A stretch of DNA of 64,000 nt, taken from Elusimicrobiales bacterium. GTDB lineage: Bacteria > Elusimicrobiota > Elusimicrobia > Elusimicrobiales > UBA9959. The stretch lies in contig JAQTZB010000001.1 of NCBI GenBank assembly GCA_028688015.1, forward strand, positions 163,563 through 227,562, in the 5' to 3' direction. A program made the position numbers and the translations under genes. Below are positions 18,664 through 27,428 of this stretch, one piece after another (the stretch's first letter is position 1; every line of letters begins with the position of its first letter). The notes under the pieces were generated by a model, which was not told the origin of the DNA, did no database searches, and was given only the letters and a program-made list of their open reading frames with translations.

Positions 18664-20157
18664 TCAGACCGGCAGTTCGAAGCCGAAGCGCCCGCCGCCG
18701 TTGCTTTCCGCGTAGGCTCGGCCGCCGTGGGCTTCGACAATGTTCTTTACGATATAGAGCCCGAGGCCGGTCCCTTTGGGCCCGATGGCGCTGCCCCTGC
18801 TGCCGGGCGCCTGGTAGAACTTGCCGAACAGCTTCTCGAGCGCCTCTTTCGGCACGCCGGGGCCGGTATCCGCCACCTCCACGCGCAGCGCCCGCGCCTC
18901 TGTCACGTCGGGCTTGCGGCCGTCTCCGGCCGGGGCGCGCTCCGGCCGCACAAGGCTGGCCGACACCGTTACGCTGCCGCCCGCCGGGGTGAACTTGAGG
19001 GCGTTGGAGACGAGGTTCTGCAGCACCTGCGTGATGCGCTCCGGGTCCAGCATGGGCTGGGGCAGCCGCTCCTGGAGCCGCGCCGTCAGCGCGATGCCGG
19101 AGGCCTTGGCACGCTCGCTGAAGAGCTGCACGACGTTGCCGATGAGCGGCTCTATCTGGGCGGGCCTGCGCGAGATCTCGAACTTGCCCCGCTCTATCTT
19201 GGAGGCGTCCAGAAGGTTCGTGATGAACTTCAGCAGCCTGCCCGAATTCTGCTTGACGAAATTTATGTTCTCCAGGAACTTGGGGATCTTCACTGAGCAG
19301 ACCTGCGGGTCGTTCTTGCCCTGGGCTATTTCGTAGGCCATCAGGTCCAGGTAGGATTCTATCGCGCCCAGCGGCGATTTTAGTTCGTGCGTGACCGAAG
19401 AGACGAAGTCCCGCTTCATCTCGTCGACCTCGCGCAGGCCGGTGACCATGCGGTTGAACTCGCGGTTAAGTATCCCTATCTCGTCGCGGCGGGCCGTATC
19501 CCCCACCTGGCGCGTCATGTCGCCCGCGCCGATGGCCGCCAGGGCCTGCGCCAGCGTCCTGATGGGGTGGGTTAGCTTCGCCGAGAGCCAGAACGCCAGC
19601 AAGGTACCCGCCAGGATGACCAGCAGGCCGGCCTGCAGGAGGCTGAGGAGGACGGCCTCCAGGGCTTTTTCCATGCCGGAGCGGACCCTGGCGTCCGAGA
19701 AGCCCACGACGACTTCGTAGGCCTGGCCTTTCACGACTACGCGCTTGCGGGAAAGCGAGACGCCTTTCGTCGTGTCCGGAGTGACCGCCTTGCGCACCAG
19801 GAGGCGGTTGGAGAAGGCGCGCATGCTTTCCCCGCCGCTGGAGAGCGGCAGCTGGCGCGGGGCCAGCTTCCTGTCGGTGTGCGCCAGGATGAACTTGCCG
19901 TCGGAGACGTAGGCTACCTCCAGCTCCTTCATCAGGCGCTTGAGGCCCGAGGTGTAGGCTATGAGGGGGCCGTCGTCCTCGCCGGAGAGCGTTTCCGCGG
20001 TGACGCTGGCCAGGGATTTCAGCGTGCTCTCGCGGGACTCGCGCGCCTTGCGCAGCAGCAGGGCTTTCTGCGAATCGTAGATTATCACGCCGAAGGTCAG
20101 CAGCGCCACCAGCAGCAGGGCGTCTATCGCCAGTGCCAGGCGGAAGCGGATGCTCAT
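18664..20157 (-). CDS. Membrane sensor histidine kinase (HAMP, HisKA, HATPase_c)
   Basis: Two hydrophobic segments, HAMP-like region, SSVTHELKSPLGAIESYLDLM H-box, VADTGPGVPKEALEKLFGKF and GTGLGLYIVKNIVEAHGG boxes. Confidence 0.93.
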   Translation of the reverse strand: MSIRFRLALAIDALLLVALLTFGVIIYDSQKALLLRKARESRESTLKSLASVTAETLSGEDDGPLIAYTSGLKRLMKELEVAYVSDGKFILAHTDRKLAPRQLPLSSGGESMRAFSNRLLVRKAVTPDTTKGVSLSRKRVVVKGQAYEVVVGFSDARVRSGMEKALEAVLLSLLQAGLLVILAGTLLAFWLSAKLTHPIRTLAQALAAIGAGDMTRQVGDTARRDEIGILNREFNRMVTGLREVDEMKRDFVSSVTHELKSPLGAIESYLDLMAYEIAQGKNDPQVCSVKIPKFLENINFVKQNSGRLLKFITNLLDASKIERGKFEISRRPAQIEPLIGNVVQLFSERAKASGIALTARLQERLPQPMLDPERITQVLQNLVSNALKFTPAGGSVTVSASLVRPERAPAGDGRKPDVTEARALRVEVADTGPGVPKEALEKLFGKFYQAPGSRGSAIGPKGTGLGLYIVKNIVEAHGGRAYAESNGGGRFGFELPV

Positions 20158-20891
20158 CCCTGCACCAGTCTGAAGCCTTCCGCGCGCAGGTTCTCTATCC
20201 TGACCGGGGCCGGCGCCAGTTTGCGGCGGATGTTAGTGACCAGCTGATGGAGGATGTGGGTGATCTGCCGCGCCGAGTCTGCGTCGGGCCAGAGGGCTTC
20301 GCGGAAGTCGGCATAGGCGGCCAGCGCGCCCTTCTTCTGCAGCAGCAGGTAGACCACCTGCAGTTCGGCACGCGTCAGGCGGACCTCCCGGGGCCGCCCC
20401 CCCTCGCCGTCACGGACGAAGCAGCGGCGGGCCGGGTAGTCCACCGCCAGCAGGTCGCCGGGCGCGGGTGTGAATTTTTTTTGCGGCTTGCCGGAGCGGG
20501 CGAAGACCCGGACCAGGGCCTTGAGCTGCTCGGCGAGGATGCGCGGCTTGAGCGGCTTCTGCACCACGTCGTGCGCGCCGAGTTCCAGGAGCTTCACCAC
20601 CATCGAGGGCGGCACGCCCGGCTCGGCCAGGACCAGGATCACCCTGGAACTCAGCGAGCGGGCCAGCTTGGCCACCGCGTCCTCGGTGCTCAGGCCCAGG
20701 ATCGGGCCGGTATGGGCGGCGTCCAGGATGACCGCCCCGGCTGGAGCGGACCGCAGCGCCTCGCGGAAGGAGGCCGCGTCGCGGGCCAGCGCTATCCCCA
20801 CCCCGCTCTCGGAGAAGCGCAGGCGGCACGAAGTGAACAGGGCGTCGTCCGTGCTGAGCAGCACCGTTTCGAGCAGGGTTTCCTTGGGCAT
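20154..20891 (-). CDS. Response regulator, receiver plus OmpR-type winged-helix domain
   Basis: Receiver (AVILDAAH, VVQKPLKP) plus wHTH (LTRAELQVVYLLLQKKG...ITHILHQLVTNIRRKL). ATGA overlap with the histidine kinase start. Confidence 0.82.
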   Translation of the reverse strand: MPKETLLETVLLSTDDALFTSCRLRFSESGVGIALARDAASFREALRSAPAGAVILDAAHTGPILGLSTEDAVAKLARSLSSRVILVLAEPGVPPSMVVKLLELGAHDVVQKPLKPRILAEQLKALVRVFARSGKPQKKFTPAPGDLLAVDYPARRCFVRDGEGGRPREVRLTRAELQVVYLLLQKKGALAAYADFREALWPDADSARQITHILHQLVTNIRRKLAPAPVRIENLRAEGFRLVQG

Positions 20892-20913
20892 GCGTTAATT
20901 ACCCGGCCGGGAT

Positions 20914-22386
20914 TTATTCCCGCCCGGCCTCGTGCACCTGGATGTAGCGCCTCGCCAGCAGCAGGCCCACCGGCGTCAGCAGTGCCATACCGCCCACGAT
21001 CAGCCAGATCATGTGCGAGCTGCGCGGGCCCTCGGCGGGGCAGTAGGCGGCCAGCAGGTAGCCGGACAGCCCGCCCGCGCCGAACTTGGCGAAGAAGTAC
21101 GGCAGCATCGACAGCGCCAGGTAAGAGCCCTCCTGGCCTTTCGGGGCTATCGCCGAAGGGTATTCGTAGAGGCGCGGCGAGTAGAAGCATTCCCCCAGCG
21201 AGTAGATAATGACGCACAGCACGATAGCCGCGTAGAGCGGGTGCAGGGGGCCGGAGAGGTCCAGCCACCAGGAGATGGCGGCGCCGAAAGGCCCGTCCGC
21301 CAGCGGCTGGAACATGGCCGCGGGGACGGCCATCAGGAACACCGACAGGGCCGCTATCGTGGTGCCGATGATGACGGTCTTGTAGGCCGTGAACTTCTGC
21401 GTCAGCGCGCCTATGACCGGGGCGAAGACGATCACGATCACGGCGTTCAGGAAGCCGAACAGCCGCGCGAACGGCGCGCCCTCGCCGAGTTCGCGGATGA
21501 CCACCTTGGGAAAGGTGTAGTAGAAGTGGTAAAGGATCAGCTTGACGAAGACCACGAAGGCGAAGAAAGTAAGGAAGCGGTAGAAGGTGGACTGCGTCCA
21601 CAGCGAGCCGAAGATGCGCCACCAGTCCTTCAGCGCGTCGCGGCTGGAGAGCAGGGAGGCGCGAAGGAACGACTCGCCGGGATACTTGGAGACCGCGGGG
21701 GTTATCTTGACTCCCTCGTCGGTGGCCTCCGCGCCCTCGCGCATGGCCACCCAGGTCAGCAGCAGGTTCGGCAGTGTGCACAGCATGCCCAGCGCTATGA
21801 TGGTCTGGTAGGTGCTGATCTGGATGCCGAGGTAAGGCACGGTGAAATGGCCGTATTCGCCCAGGCCGCCGCGCACCTTGTCCACCACGTAGCTCGAGAT
21901 GGCGAAGCCCACGTTCATCATTGAATAGTACATCGAGAAGGCGATGGAGCGCTGCTTGGTGGTGGTGAAGCGCCTCACGGCGGCCGCCATCACCGGCGTC
22001 TGCAGCGCTTCGCCCAGCGCCAGCGGGAACAGGCCGAACGGTATGGCGATGTACTGCGCGGCGAAGAAGGCCATCACCAGGCGCGCCAGCGCCGCCAGGC
22101 CGAAGCCGGCGATCAGCGACTTGCGGATGCCGACGGCGTCGACGAGCGAGCCCACCATCACGGTGAAGGCCGTCATTATAACGGACCAGTAGCTGATGAT
22201 CCAGCCCGCGTTCTTGTCGGAGAGGCGCAGATCCGAGGAGAGCCACAGCACCAGCACCGTGTTTACCAGGCCGTAGGCCAGGATGGTCATGATCTTGGTG
22301 GCGAAGATTATCCACAACTCGCGCATCGCGCCTTTGAGCACCGTGAATTTGCCTATAAAGGATTCTTCCGTGGTAGCGTCGGTCAT
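20914..22386 (-). CDS. MFS-type transporter
   Basis: 490 aa with about 12 hydrophobic helices. MVGSLVDAVGIRKSLIAGFG matches the MFS loop motif region. Confidence 0.8.
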   Translation of the reverse strand: MTDATTEESFIGKFTVLKGAMRELWIIFATKIMTILAYGLVNTVLVLWLSSDLRLSDKNAGWIISYWSVIMTAFTVMVGSLVDAVGIRKSLIAGFGLAALARLVMAFFAAQYIAIPFGLFPLALGEALQTPVMAAAVRRFTTTKQRSIAFSMYYSMMNVGFAISSYVVDKVRGGLGEYGHFTVPYLGIQISTYQTIIALGMLCTLPNLLLTWVAMREGAEATDEGVKITPAVSKYPGESFLRASLLSSRDALKDWWRIFGSLWTQSTFYRFLTFFAFVVFVKLILYHFYYTFPKVVIRELGEGAPFARLFGFLNAVIVIVFAPVIGALTQKFTAYKTVIIGTTIAALSVFLMAVPAAMFQPLADGPFGAAISWWLDLSGPLHPLYAAIVLCVIIYSLGECFYSPRLYEYPSAIAPKGQEGSYLALSMLPYFFAKFGAGGLSGYLLAAYCPAEGPRSSHMIWLIVGGMALLTPVGLLLARRYIQVHEAGRE

Positions 22387-23405
22387 TGTTCAGCCTTCTC
22401 CTTGGGGTCGAGCATCTGCTTGTAAAGTTCGTCGAAGCGCGGTGCCAGCTTCTTGAAAGCGTCCATTACCCGCGGGTCGAAATGTTCCGGCTTCATGCGG
22501 TCGTCGCCCTGCATGATGATGCGGCAGGCGCCTTCGTGGTCGTAGTTGGGCTTGTAGACGCGGGAGTTGCGCAGCGCGTCGTAGCAGTCGCAGATGGCGG
22601 TGATGCGGGCCTCGAGCGGGATCTCCTCGCCTTTGAGCCCCTTCGGGTAGCCGGTGCCGTCCCAGCGCTCGTGGTGACACAGCGCGATGCGCTTGCCGAA
22701 CTCCAGGTGCGGGTGGTCGCCGATGATCATGGCGCCGAAGGTGGTGTGGTGCTTCATCTCCTCCATCTCCTCAGCCGTCAGGCGGCCGGGCTTCTTGAGG
22801 ATGTGGCTGGGGATGTGCACCTTGCCCACGTCGTGCAGCGTGGCCTGGCTGTGGATCAGGTCTATGAATTTCTCCGACTGGCCCAGCTCCCGCGCCACCA
22901 GCGCCGCGTATTCGGCCACGCGCAGGATGTGGTTGCCGGTGTCCACGTCGTTGGCTTCGGCCGCCCTGGCCAGGGCGAGGATAAGGTAGTCGAAGGCGCC
23001 CTCGTATTCGGCGGAGCGCAGGATATTGCCGATGCGAAGCAGCAGCTCGGCCTGGTCGTATGGCTTGGAGAGGAACTCCTCGGCCCCCGACTCCATCCCC
23101 TTCATCTTGTTCTCCTTGTTGTCCATGGAGGTGATCATGATGACGGGGATGTGGGCCAGCTGCGGGTCCGATTTTATCTTCTTGCAGACTTCGTGGCCGT
23201 TCATGACGGGCATGTTGATGTCGAGGAGCACAAGGTCGACGGGCTTGGCGGCCAGCACCTCGAGGGCCTCCCGGCCGTGCAGGGCCGTCATGGTCTCGTA
23301 GCCGTGCGGCTTCAGCAGGGCCTCGAGGAGGTCCAGGTTGAAATCTTCGTCGTCGACGCAGAGGATCCGGCGGGCCCTGTTAGTCATTCGTTTTGATTGT
23401 ATCAA
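22383..23405 (-). CDS. Receiver plus HD-GYP domain response regulator (c-di-GMP phosphodiesterase candidate)
   Basis: ILCVDDEDFNLDLLEALL...DLVLLDINMPVMNG, then HDVGKVHIPSHILKKPGRLTAEE and CHHERWDGTGYPKGLKGEEIPLEARI. Confidence 0.93.
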   Translation of the reverse strand: MIQSKRMTNRARRILCVDDEDFNLDLLEALLKPHGYETMTALHGREALEVLAAKPVDLVLLDINMPVMNGHEVCKKIKSDPQLAHIPVIMITSMDNKENKMKGMESGAEEFLSKPYDQAELLLRIGNILRSAEYEGAFDYLILALARAAEANDVDTGNHILRVAEYAALVARELGQSEKFIDLIHSQATLHDVGKVHIPSHILKKPGRLTAEEMEEMKHHTTFGAMIIGDHPHLEFGKRIALCHHERWDGTGYPKGLKGEEIPLEARITAICDCYDALRNSRVYKPNYDHEGACRIIMQGDDRMKPEHFDPRVMDAFKKLAPRFDELYKQMLDPKEKAEQ

Positions 23406-23408
23406 ATT

Positions 23409-24818
23409 CTATTTTTTAATCAGCGCGGCGGCCGCCGCGGCCAGCGTGAACAGCAGCGCCAGCGGGCCCAGGAGCCAGCCGAAGCGGGTATAGGCGGTCC
23501 CACCGGAGGCCAGGCGGGCCTCAGCCAGCAGCACGCCCTCGGCGCCGCCGGGCAGCGCGGCGCGCAGCCGGCCCAGCGGGTCTATAACCTGCGATTCCCC
23601 CGACGAGGCAGCGCGCACGGCCCAGAGACCGGTCTCGGCGCTGCGGGCCTGCGACATGTCGGAATGCTGGCGGTGCTGCAGCAGCGTCCATTCCAGCGGG
23701 TCCAGCGTGGGGATGATCAGCAGCTCGGCGCCCTGGCGGGCCATCGCGCGCGCGCCGTCCTCGAAGGCCAGGTCGTAGCAGATCTGCGGGGCTAATCTGC
23801 CCAGCGGCGTGGCCAGCGGGGCCGGGGTCTTGTTTTTGGACAGACCAGCTTCCACGAACTGCACCGGGTGCATCTTGTTGTATACGCCGATGACTTTCTT
23901 GTCGCGGCCGAGGTGCAGCGTGAAATTCCCCCGCCTTACCCCGCGCGCCGGGTCGGCGTTCACGCAGACGCCTATGACGGTTTCCGCTTTGGAGGGCTTG
24001 AGCTTTTTTGAGAGGTAAGAAACGTAGGACGGGCTGTCCGCCGCAGGGAACATCACCGAGCACTCCGGCCAGACCAGCAGGTCCGCGCCGGCGGCTTCCG
24101 GCGCGAGGCTCAACCGTACCAACTTGTTTATGTCGGAGCGCTCGGCCTGCACCAGGGCCGCCTTGAAAGGCCGGCCGGCCTCCGCCGGGAAGGCGGCGAG
24201 CCTGTGGCGGCCGTAGCCGGCCAGCCCGGAGAGGAAGACAATAAAGAGGGCGGCTGGCAGCCAGGCCCGGCGCGGCAGCAGGGCCCACGCGGCGTTGGCG
24301 GCGGCTATGAAGGCCGACAGGCCGTAGACGCCCCAGACGGAGAGCGACTGGAAGAAGACCGGCGCGTAGGTCTGGCTGTAGCCGAGGCCTAGCCAGGGGC
24401 ATTCCAGCCACCAGATCTCGGAGCGGAAATATTCCAGGCCGGCCCAGGAGAGCCCGGCGGCGGCGGCCCAGCCCAGCGCGCGCCCGGCGGTCAGTCCGCC
24501 CTTTTCTGCCAGGGTCAGCAGGGCGCGCAGCAGCGCCGCGTGCAGCGCCAGCCATAGCGCGAAGAGGACCCAGAAGGCGACGGCCAGATAATGCACTACG
24601 GCCGCCATCCAGATCAGGGAAACGAAGTAAAATACCAGGCCGGCGGCGGCGCCGAGGCCGAAGGCCGCCTTCGGGCCGGGCGCGCGCGTGACGGCGAAGA
24701 AGAGCGGCGCCAGCGCTACCCAGGCGAGCCAGCCGTAATTGAAGGGCGCGTAGCCGGCCGCCAGCAGCAGGCCCGACAGCGCGGCGAGCGCGTAATTCGG
24801 TTTGCCGCCCCGGGTCAT
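23409..24818 (-). CDS. lnt: Apolipoprotein N-acyltransferase
   Basis: Multi-TM N-terminus plus nitrilase domain with VWPECS, YNKMHPVQFVE and PQICYDLAFED. Confidence 0.88.
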   Translation of the reverse strand: MTRGGKPNYALAALSGLLLAAGYAPFNYGWLAWVALAPLFFAVTRAPGPKAAFGLGAAAGLVFYFVSLIWMAAVVHYLAVAFWVLFALWLALHAALLRALLTLAEKGGLTAGRALGWAAAAGLSWAGLEYFRSEIWWLECPWLGLGYSQTYAPVFFQSLSVWGVYGLSAFIAAANAAWALLPRRAWLPAALFIVFLSGLAGYGRHRLAAFPAEAGRPFKAALVQAERSDINKLVRLSLAPEAAGADLLVWPECSVMFPAADSPSYVSYLSKKLKPSKAETVIGVCVNADPARGVRRGNFTLHLGRDKKVIGVYNKMHPVQFVEAGLSKNKTPAPLATPLGRLAPQICYDLAFEDGARAMARQGAELLIIPTLDPLEWTLLQHRQHSDMSQARSAETGLWAVRAASSGESQVIDPLGRLRAALPGGAEGVLLAEARLASGGTAYTRFGWLLGPLALLFTLAAAAAALIKK

Positions 24819-25399
24819 TCGGGTTTTTTCTTTACGCAGGTGTAGAGCAGGTGGTCGCCGCCCAGCGGGGCGGAGGCCGGCTCTGTGAAGCCGGCTTTTT
24901 TAAGCAGCACCTGGAGCTCGTCCTCGGAGATGCGCTCTTTGAGCGGCGGGCCCTTCGGCGTCTGCTTCATGGCCCACTCTATCACGGACAGGCGGGCGCC
25001 AGGCTTCAGCGCGGCGGCGACGGCGGCCAGGAAGGCGCCTTTGTCGTCCACCTCGTGCAGCGCGTCGGAGATAAGGGCCAGCGTATAGGGGGCCTCTGGT
25101 ATGCTGAGTTTGGAATGGGCCACCTGGAAGGTCTGGATGTTGAAGATGCCTGACGAGGCGGCCTTGGAGCGCAGTTCTGCCAGCATCACGCCGGAGATGT
25201 CCAGCGCGTAGATTACGCCCTTGGGCCCCACCATGCGCGCGGCCGGGAAAGTGAAGTAGCCCATGCCGCAGCCGATATCGAGGATGATGTCGCCGGGCTT
25301 GATGCCGGCCTTGACCAGGGTTTCCTCCGGCGGCATTTCGGCGCGCCGCTCCGGGCTGTCCAGTTTGCCCCGCTCTTCCGGGTTGAATACGTGTGCCAT
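24815..25399 (-). CDS. Class I SAM-dependent methyltransferase
   Basis: ILDIGCGMGYFTFPAARMVGPKGVIYALDIS. Confidence 0.85.
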   Translation of the reverse strand: MAHVFNPEERGKLDSPERRAEMPPEETLVKAGIKPGDIILDIGCGMGYFTFPAARMVGPKGVIYALDISGVMLAELRSKAASSGIFNIQTFQVAHSKLSIPEAPYTLALISDALHEVDDKGAFLAAVAAALKPGARLSVIEWAMKQTPKGPPLKERISEDELQVLLKKAGFTEPASAPLGGDHLLYTCVKKKPE

Positions 25400-25408
25400 G
25401 TTAGTTCC

Positions 25409-26578
25409 TTAATTCTTAACGTTCCCCGGCTTGGTCCAGGCTTCTAAAACTTTCAGGGTGATGCGCGCGCAGGAAAAGAAGTCCTTCAGGTCCAGGTATT
25501 CGTGCGTGGTGTGCACTTCCCGCATGCCGGTGGAAAGCACCGGGGCCTTTATGCCGTGGCCGTAGAGGATGTTGCTGTCGGTGCCGCCGCCGGAGGCGGA
25601 GGGCTTCATCTTTATGCCTTCTTCTTTCATCGCGGCGGCCACCAGCGGCAGGACGGGGTTGGCCTTATCTATGCGCAGGTTCGGGAATTTCTGCTCCAGG
25701 AGGAATTCGTAGCGCGGGATTATCAGCTTCCCCCCGTCCCTGACCTTTATCTTTTTTACGGCGCGCTTCAGGCAGTCTTCCATGTGGCGGGTCTGGCGCC
25801 TCAACTTGGCGGGGTCGTGAGAGCGGGCTTCGCCGGAGAGTTCCACCAGCGGCGGCACTATGTTGATGGCGTTGCCGCCGGAGATGAAGCCGATGTTGGC
25901 GGTGGTCTCGCTGTCTATGCGGCCGAGTTTCATGCCGGCTATGGCGCTGGATACTACCTTGATTGCGGAGATGCCCTTCTCGGGCGCAACTCCGGAGTGG
26001 GCGGCGGCGCCGTAGACTTTGATGTCCAGCTTGTCGGCGGCGGGCGCGCTGGTTATGACGTTCTCGATGCCCTGCTCGTTGTCGAAGATGAGGCCGTAGC
26101 GCGCGCGCAGCGAGCCGTAGTCTAGGTATTTGGCGCCCAGCAGCGCCATCTCCTCGCTGATCGTGAAGACGGCCTCGATGGGCGGGCGCGGGATGCGGTT
26201 GTCGTCGAGGGTCCTGATGACCTCCAGGATGACGGCTATGCCGGCCTTGCAGTCGGCGCCGAGGATGGTGGTGCCGTCGGAAGTGACGCGGTCCTTGTGC
26301 ACCTGCGGGCGGACGTCGGCGGCGGGGCCGACGGTGTCCATGTGCGCCGACAGCAGGAACGGCTCCGCGGGCGCGGTGCCGGGAAAGCGGGCTATCAGGT
26401 TGCCGGTCTCGCCGCCTATCTTGCGGCCGGCGTCGTCGATGCGCACCTCGGCGCCCATGAACTTAAGCAGGATCGACAGGCGCCGCGCTATGGCGCCCTC
26501 TTTGCCTGAAAGGGAAGTGATCTTCGCCAGGTCGCAGAACAGCTGCACCATCCGCTTCTCGTTAATGGCAGGTGTCAT
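25409..26578 (-). CDS. M20/M42-type metallopeptidase (peptidase T-like)
   Basis: LLSAHMDTVGP, TTILGADCKAGIAVILEVIR, VFTISEEMALLGAKYLD. Confidence 0.85.
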   Translation of the reverse strand: MTPAINEKRMVQLFCDLAKITSLSGKEGAIARRLSILLKFMGAEVRIDDAGRKIGGETGNLIARFPGTAPAEPFLLSAHMDTVGPAADVRPQVHKDRVTSDGTTILGADCKAGIAVILEVIRTLDDNRIPRPPIEAVFTISEEMALLGAKYLDYGSLRARYGLIFDNEQGIENVITSAPAADKLDIKVYGAAAHSGVAPEKGISAIKVVSSAIAGMKLGRIDSETTANIGFISGGNAINIVPPLVELSGEARSHDPAKLRRQTRHMEDCLKRAVKKIKVRDGGKLIIPRYEFLLEQKFPNLRIDKANPVLPLVAAAMKEEGIKMKPSASGGGTDSNILYGHGIKAPVLSTGMREVHTTHEYLDLKDFFSCARITLKVLEAWTKPGNVKN

Positions 26579-26679
26579 AGGACTATTATTTAAATTTTAA
26601 AGCGCGTTTACAACGGCTATCGGCCCGGGGCCGCTCCCGGCCCCGTACTGCCGCGCACTGTATTTTGTACAATTACCTT

Positions 26680-27396
26680 ATGAAATTCAAGAAAACTCAG
26701 CTGCTGCTGGCGGCGGCCGCGCTGGCGCTCGGCGCCTGCGGCCCTAAACCCGCGGTCAGGGGCCCCGAGCATCAGAGCCAGGCCGCTCCTAAAGTTTACT
26801 ACGTCAACCCCGAGCCTTATAAGAGCCTGCGGTTCGCGCCGCCACCCGCTCCCGGCTCCCTGGAGCAGCAGGCCGACATCGCCGGCGTGCTGGCCTGGCA
26901 GAACAAGCGCACCGAGGAGGATTGCGCCAGGGCCAGGCGCACCGCCGACGAGGATTACGACGCCTTCTGGGGCGGGCGCAGCCCGTTCCCGGAGCCGCCC
27001 CCGGCAGAGCTGAAAGAATTCTTCGTGCGCCTCGCCGGCGACCTCGAGGCTTCGCTGGGAAAAATGAAGAAGCGCTACCTGCGCCCGCGCCCGTTCATGG
27101 CCTACTCCGAGGCGCAGCCCTGCATCAAGAAGCCTAAGAGCTTTTCCTACCCGAGCGGGCACACGGTCTTCTCCCGCGTCTACGCCCTGGTGCTGGCCGA
27201 TATCGTACCGGACCGGAAGGCCGAGTTCTTCGCCAAGGCCGACGAGATAGCTCAGGACCGGGTGATAGGCGGCGTGCATTACCCCGCCGACATCGCGGCC
27301 GGCAAGGCTTTCGGCGACCTGTATTTTGGAGAACTGCAGAAGTCAGAGGCTTACCGCAGGGACATAGAGCGGTTGCGCGCCCTGCTGGCGAAATAG
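26680..27396 (+). CDS. PAP2-superfamily (class A-type) acid phosphatase, probable lipoprotein
   Basis: Lipobox MKFKKTQLLLAAAALALGACG; KKRYLRPRPF...SYPSGHTVFSRVYA...RVIGGVHYPADIAAGK. Confidence 0.87.
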   Translation: MKFKKTQLLLAAAALALGACGPKPAVRGPEHQSQAAPKVYYVNPEPYKSLRFAPPPAPGSLEQQADIAGVLAWQNKRTEEDCARARRTADEDYDAFWGGRSPFPEPPPAELKEFFVRLAGDLEASLGKMKKRYLRPRPFMAYSEAQPCIKKPKSFSYPSGHTVFSRVYALVLADIVPDRKAEFFAKADEIAQDRVIGGVHYPADIAAGKAFGDLYFGELQKSEAYRRDIERLRALLAK

Positions 27397-27428
27397 TCCC
27401 GCCGTCGGAAAAAAGATAAAATACCACT

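Noticed and set aside
20898-20932. GC-rich hairpin between the MFS gene and the OmpR-like regulator as a terminator
   Set aside because: ccggccggga...tcccgcccgg is imperfect, lacks a U tract and lies only in a 22-bp gap plus coding sequence; not convincing.
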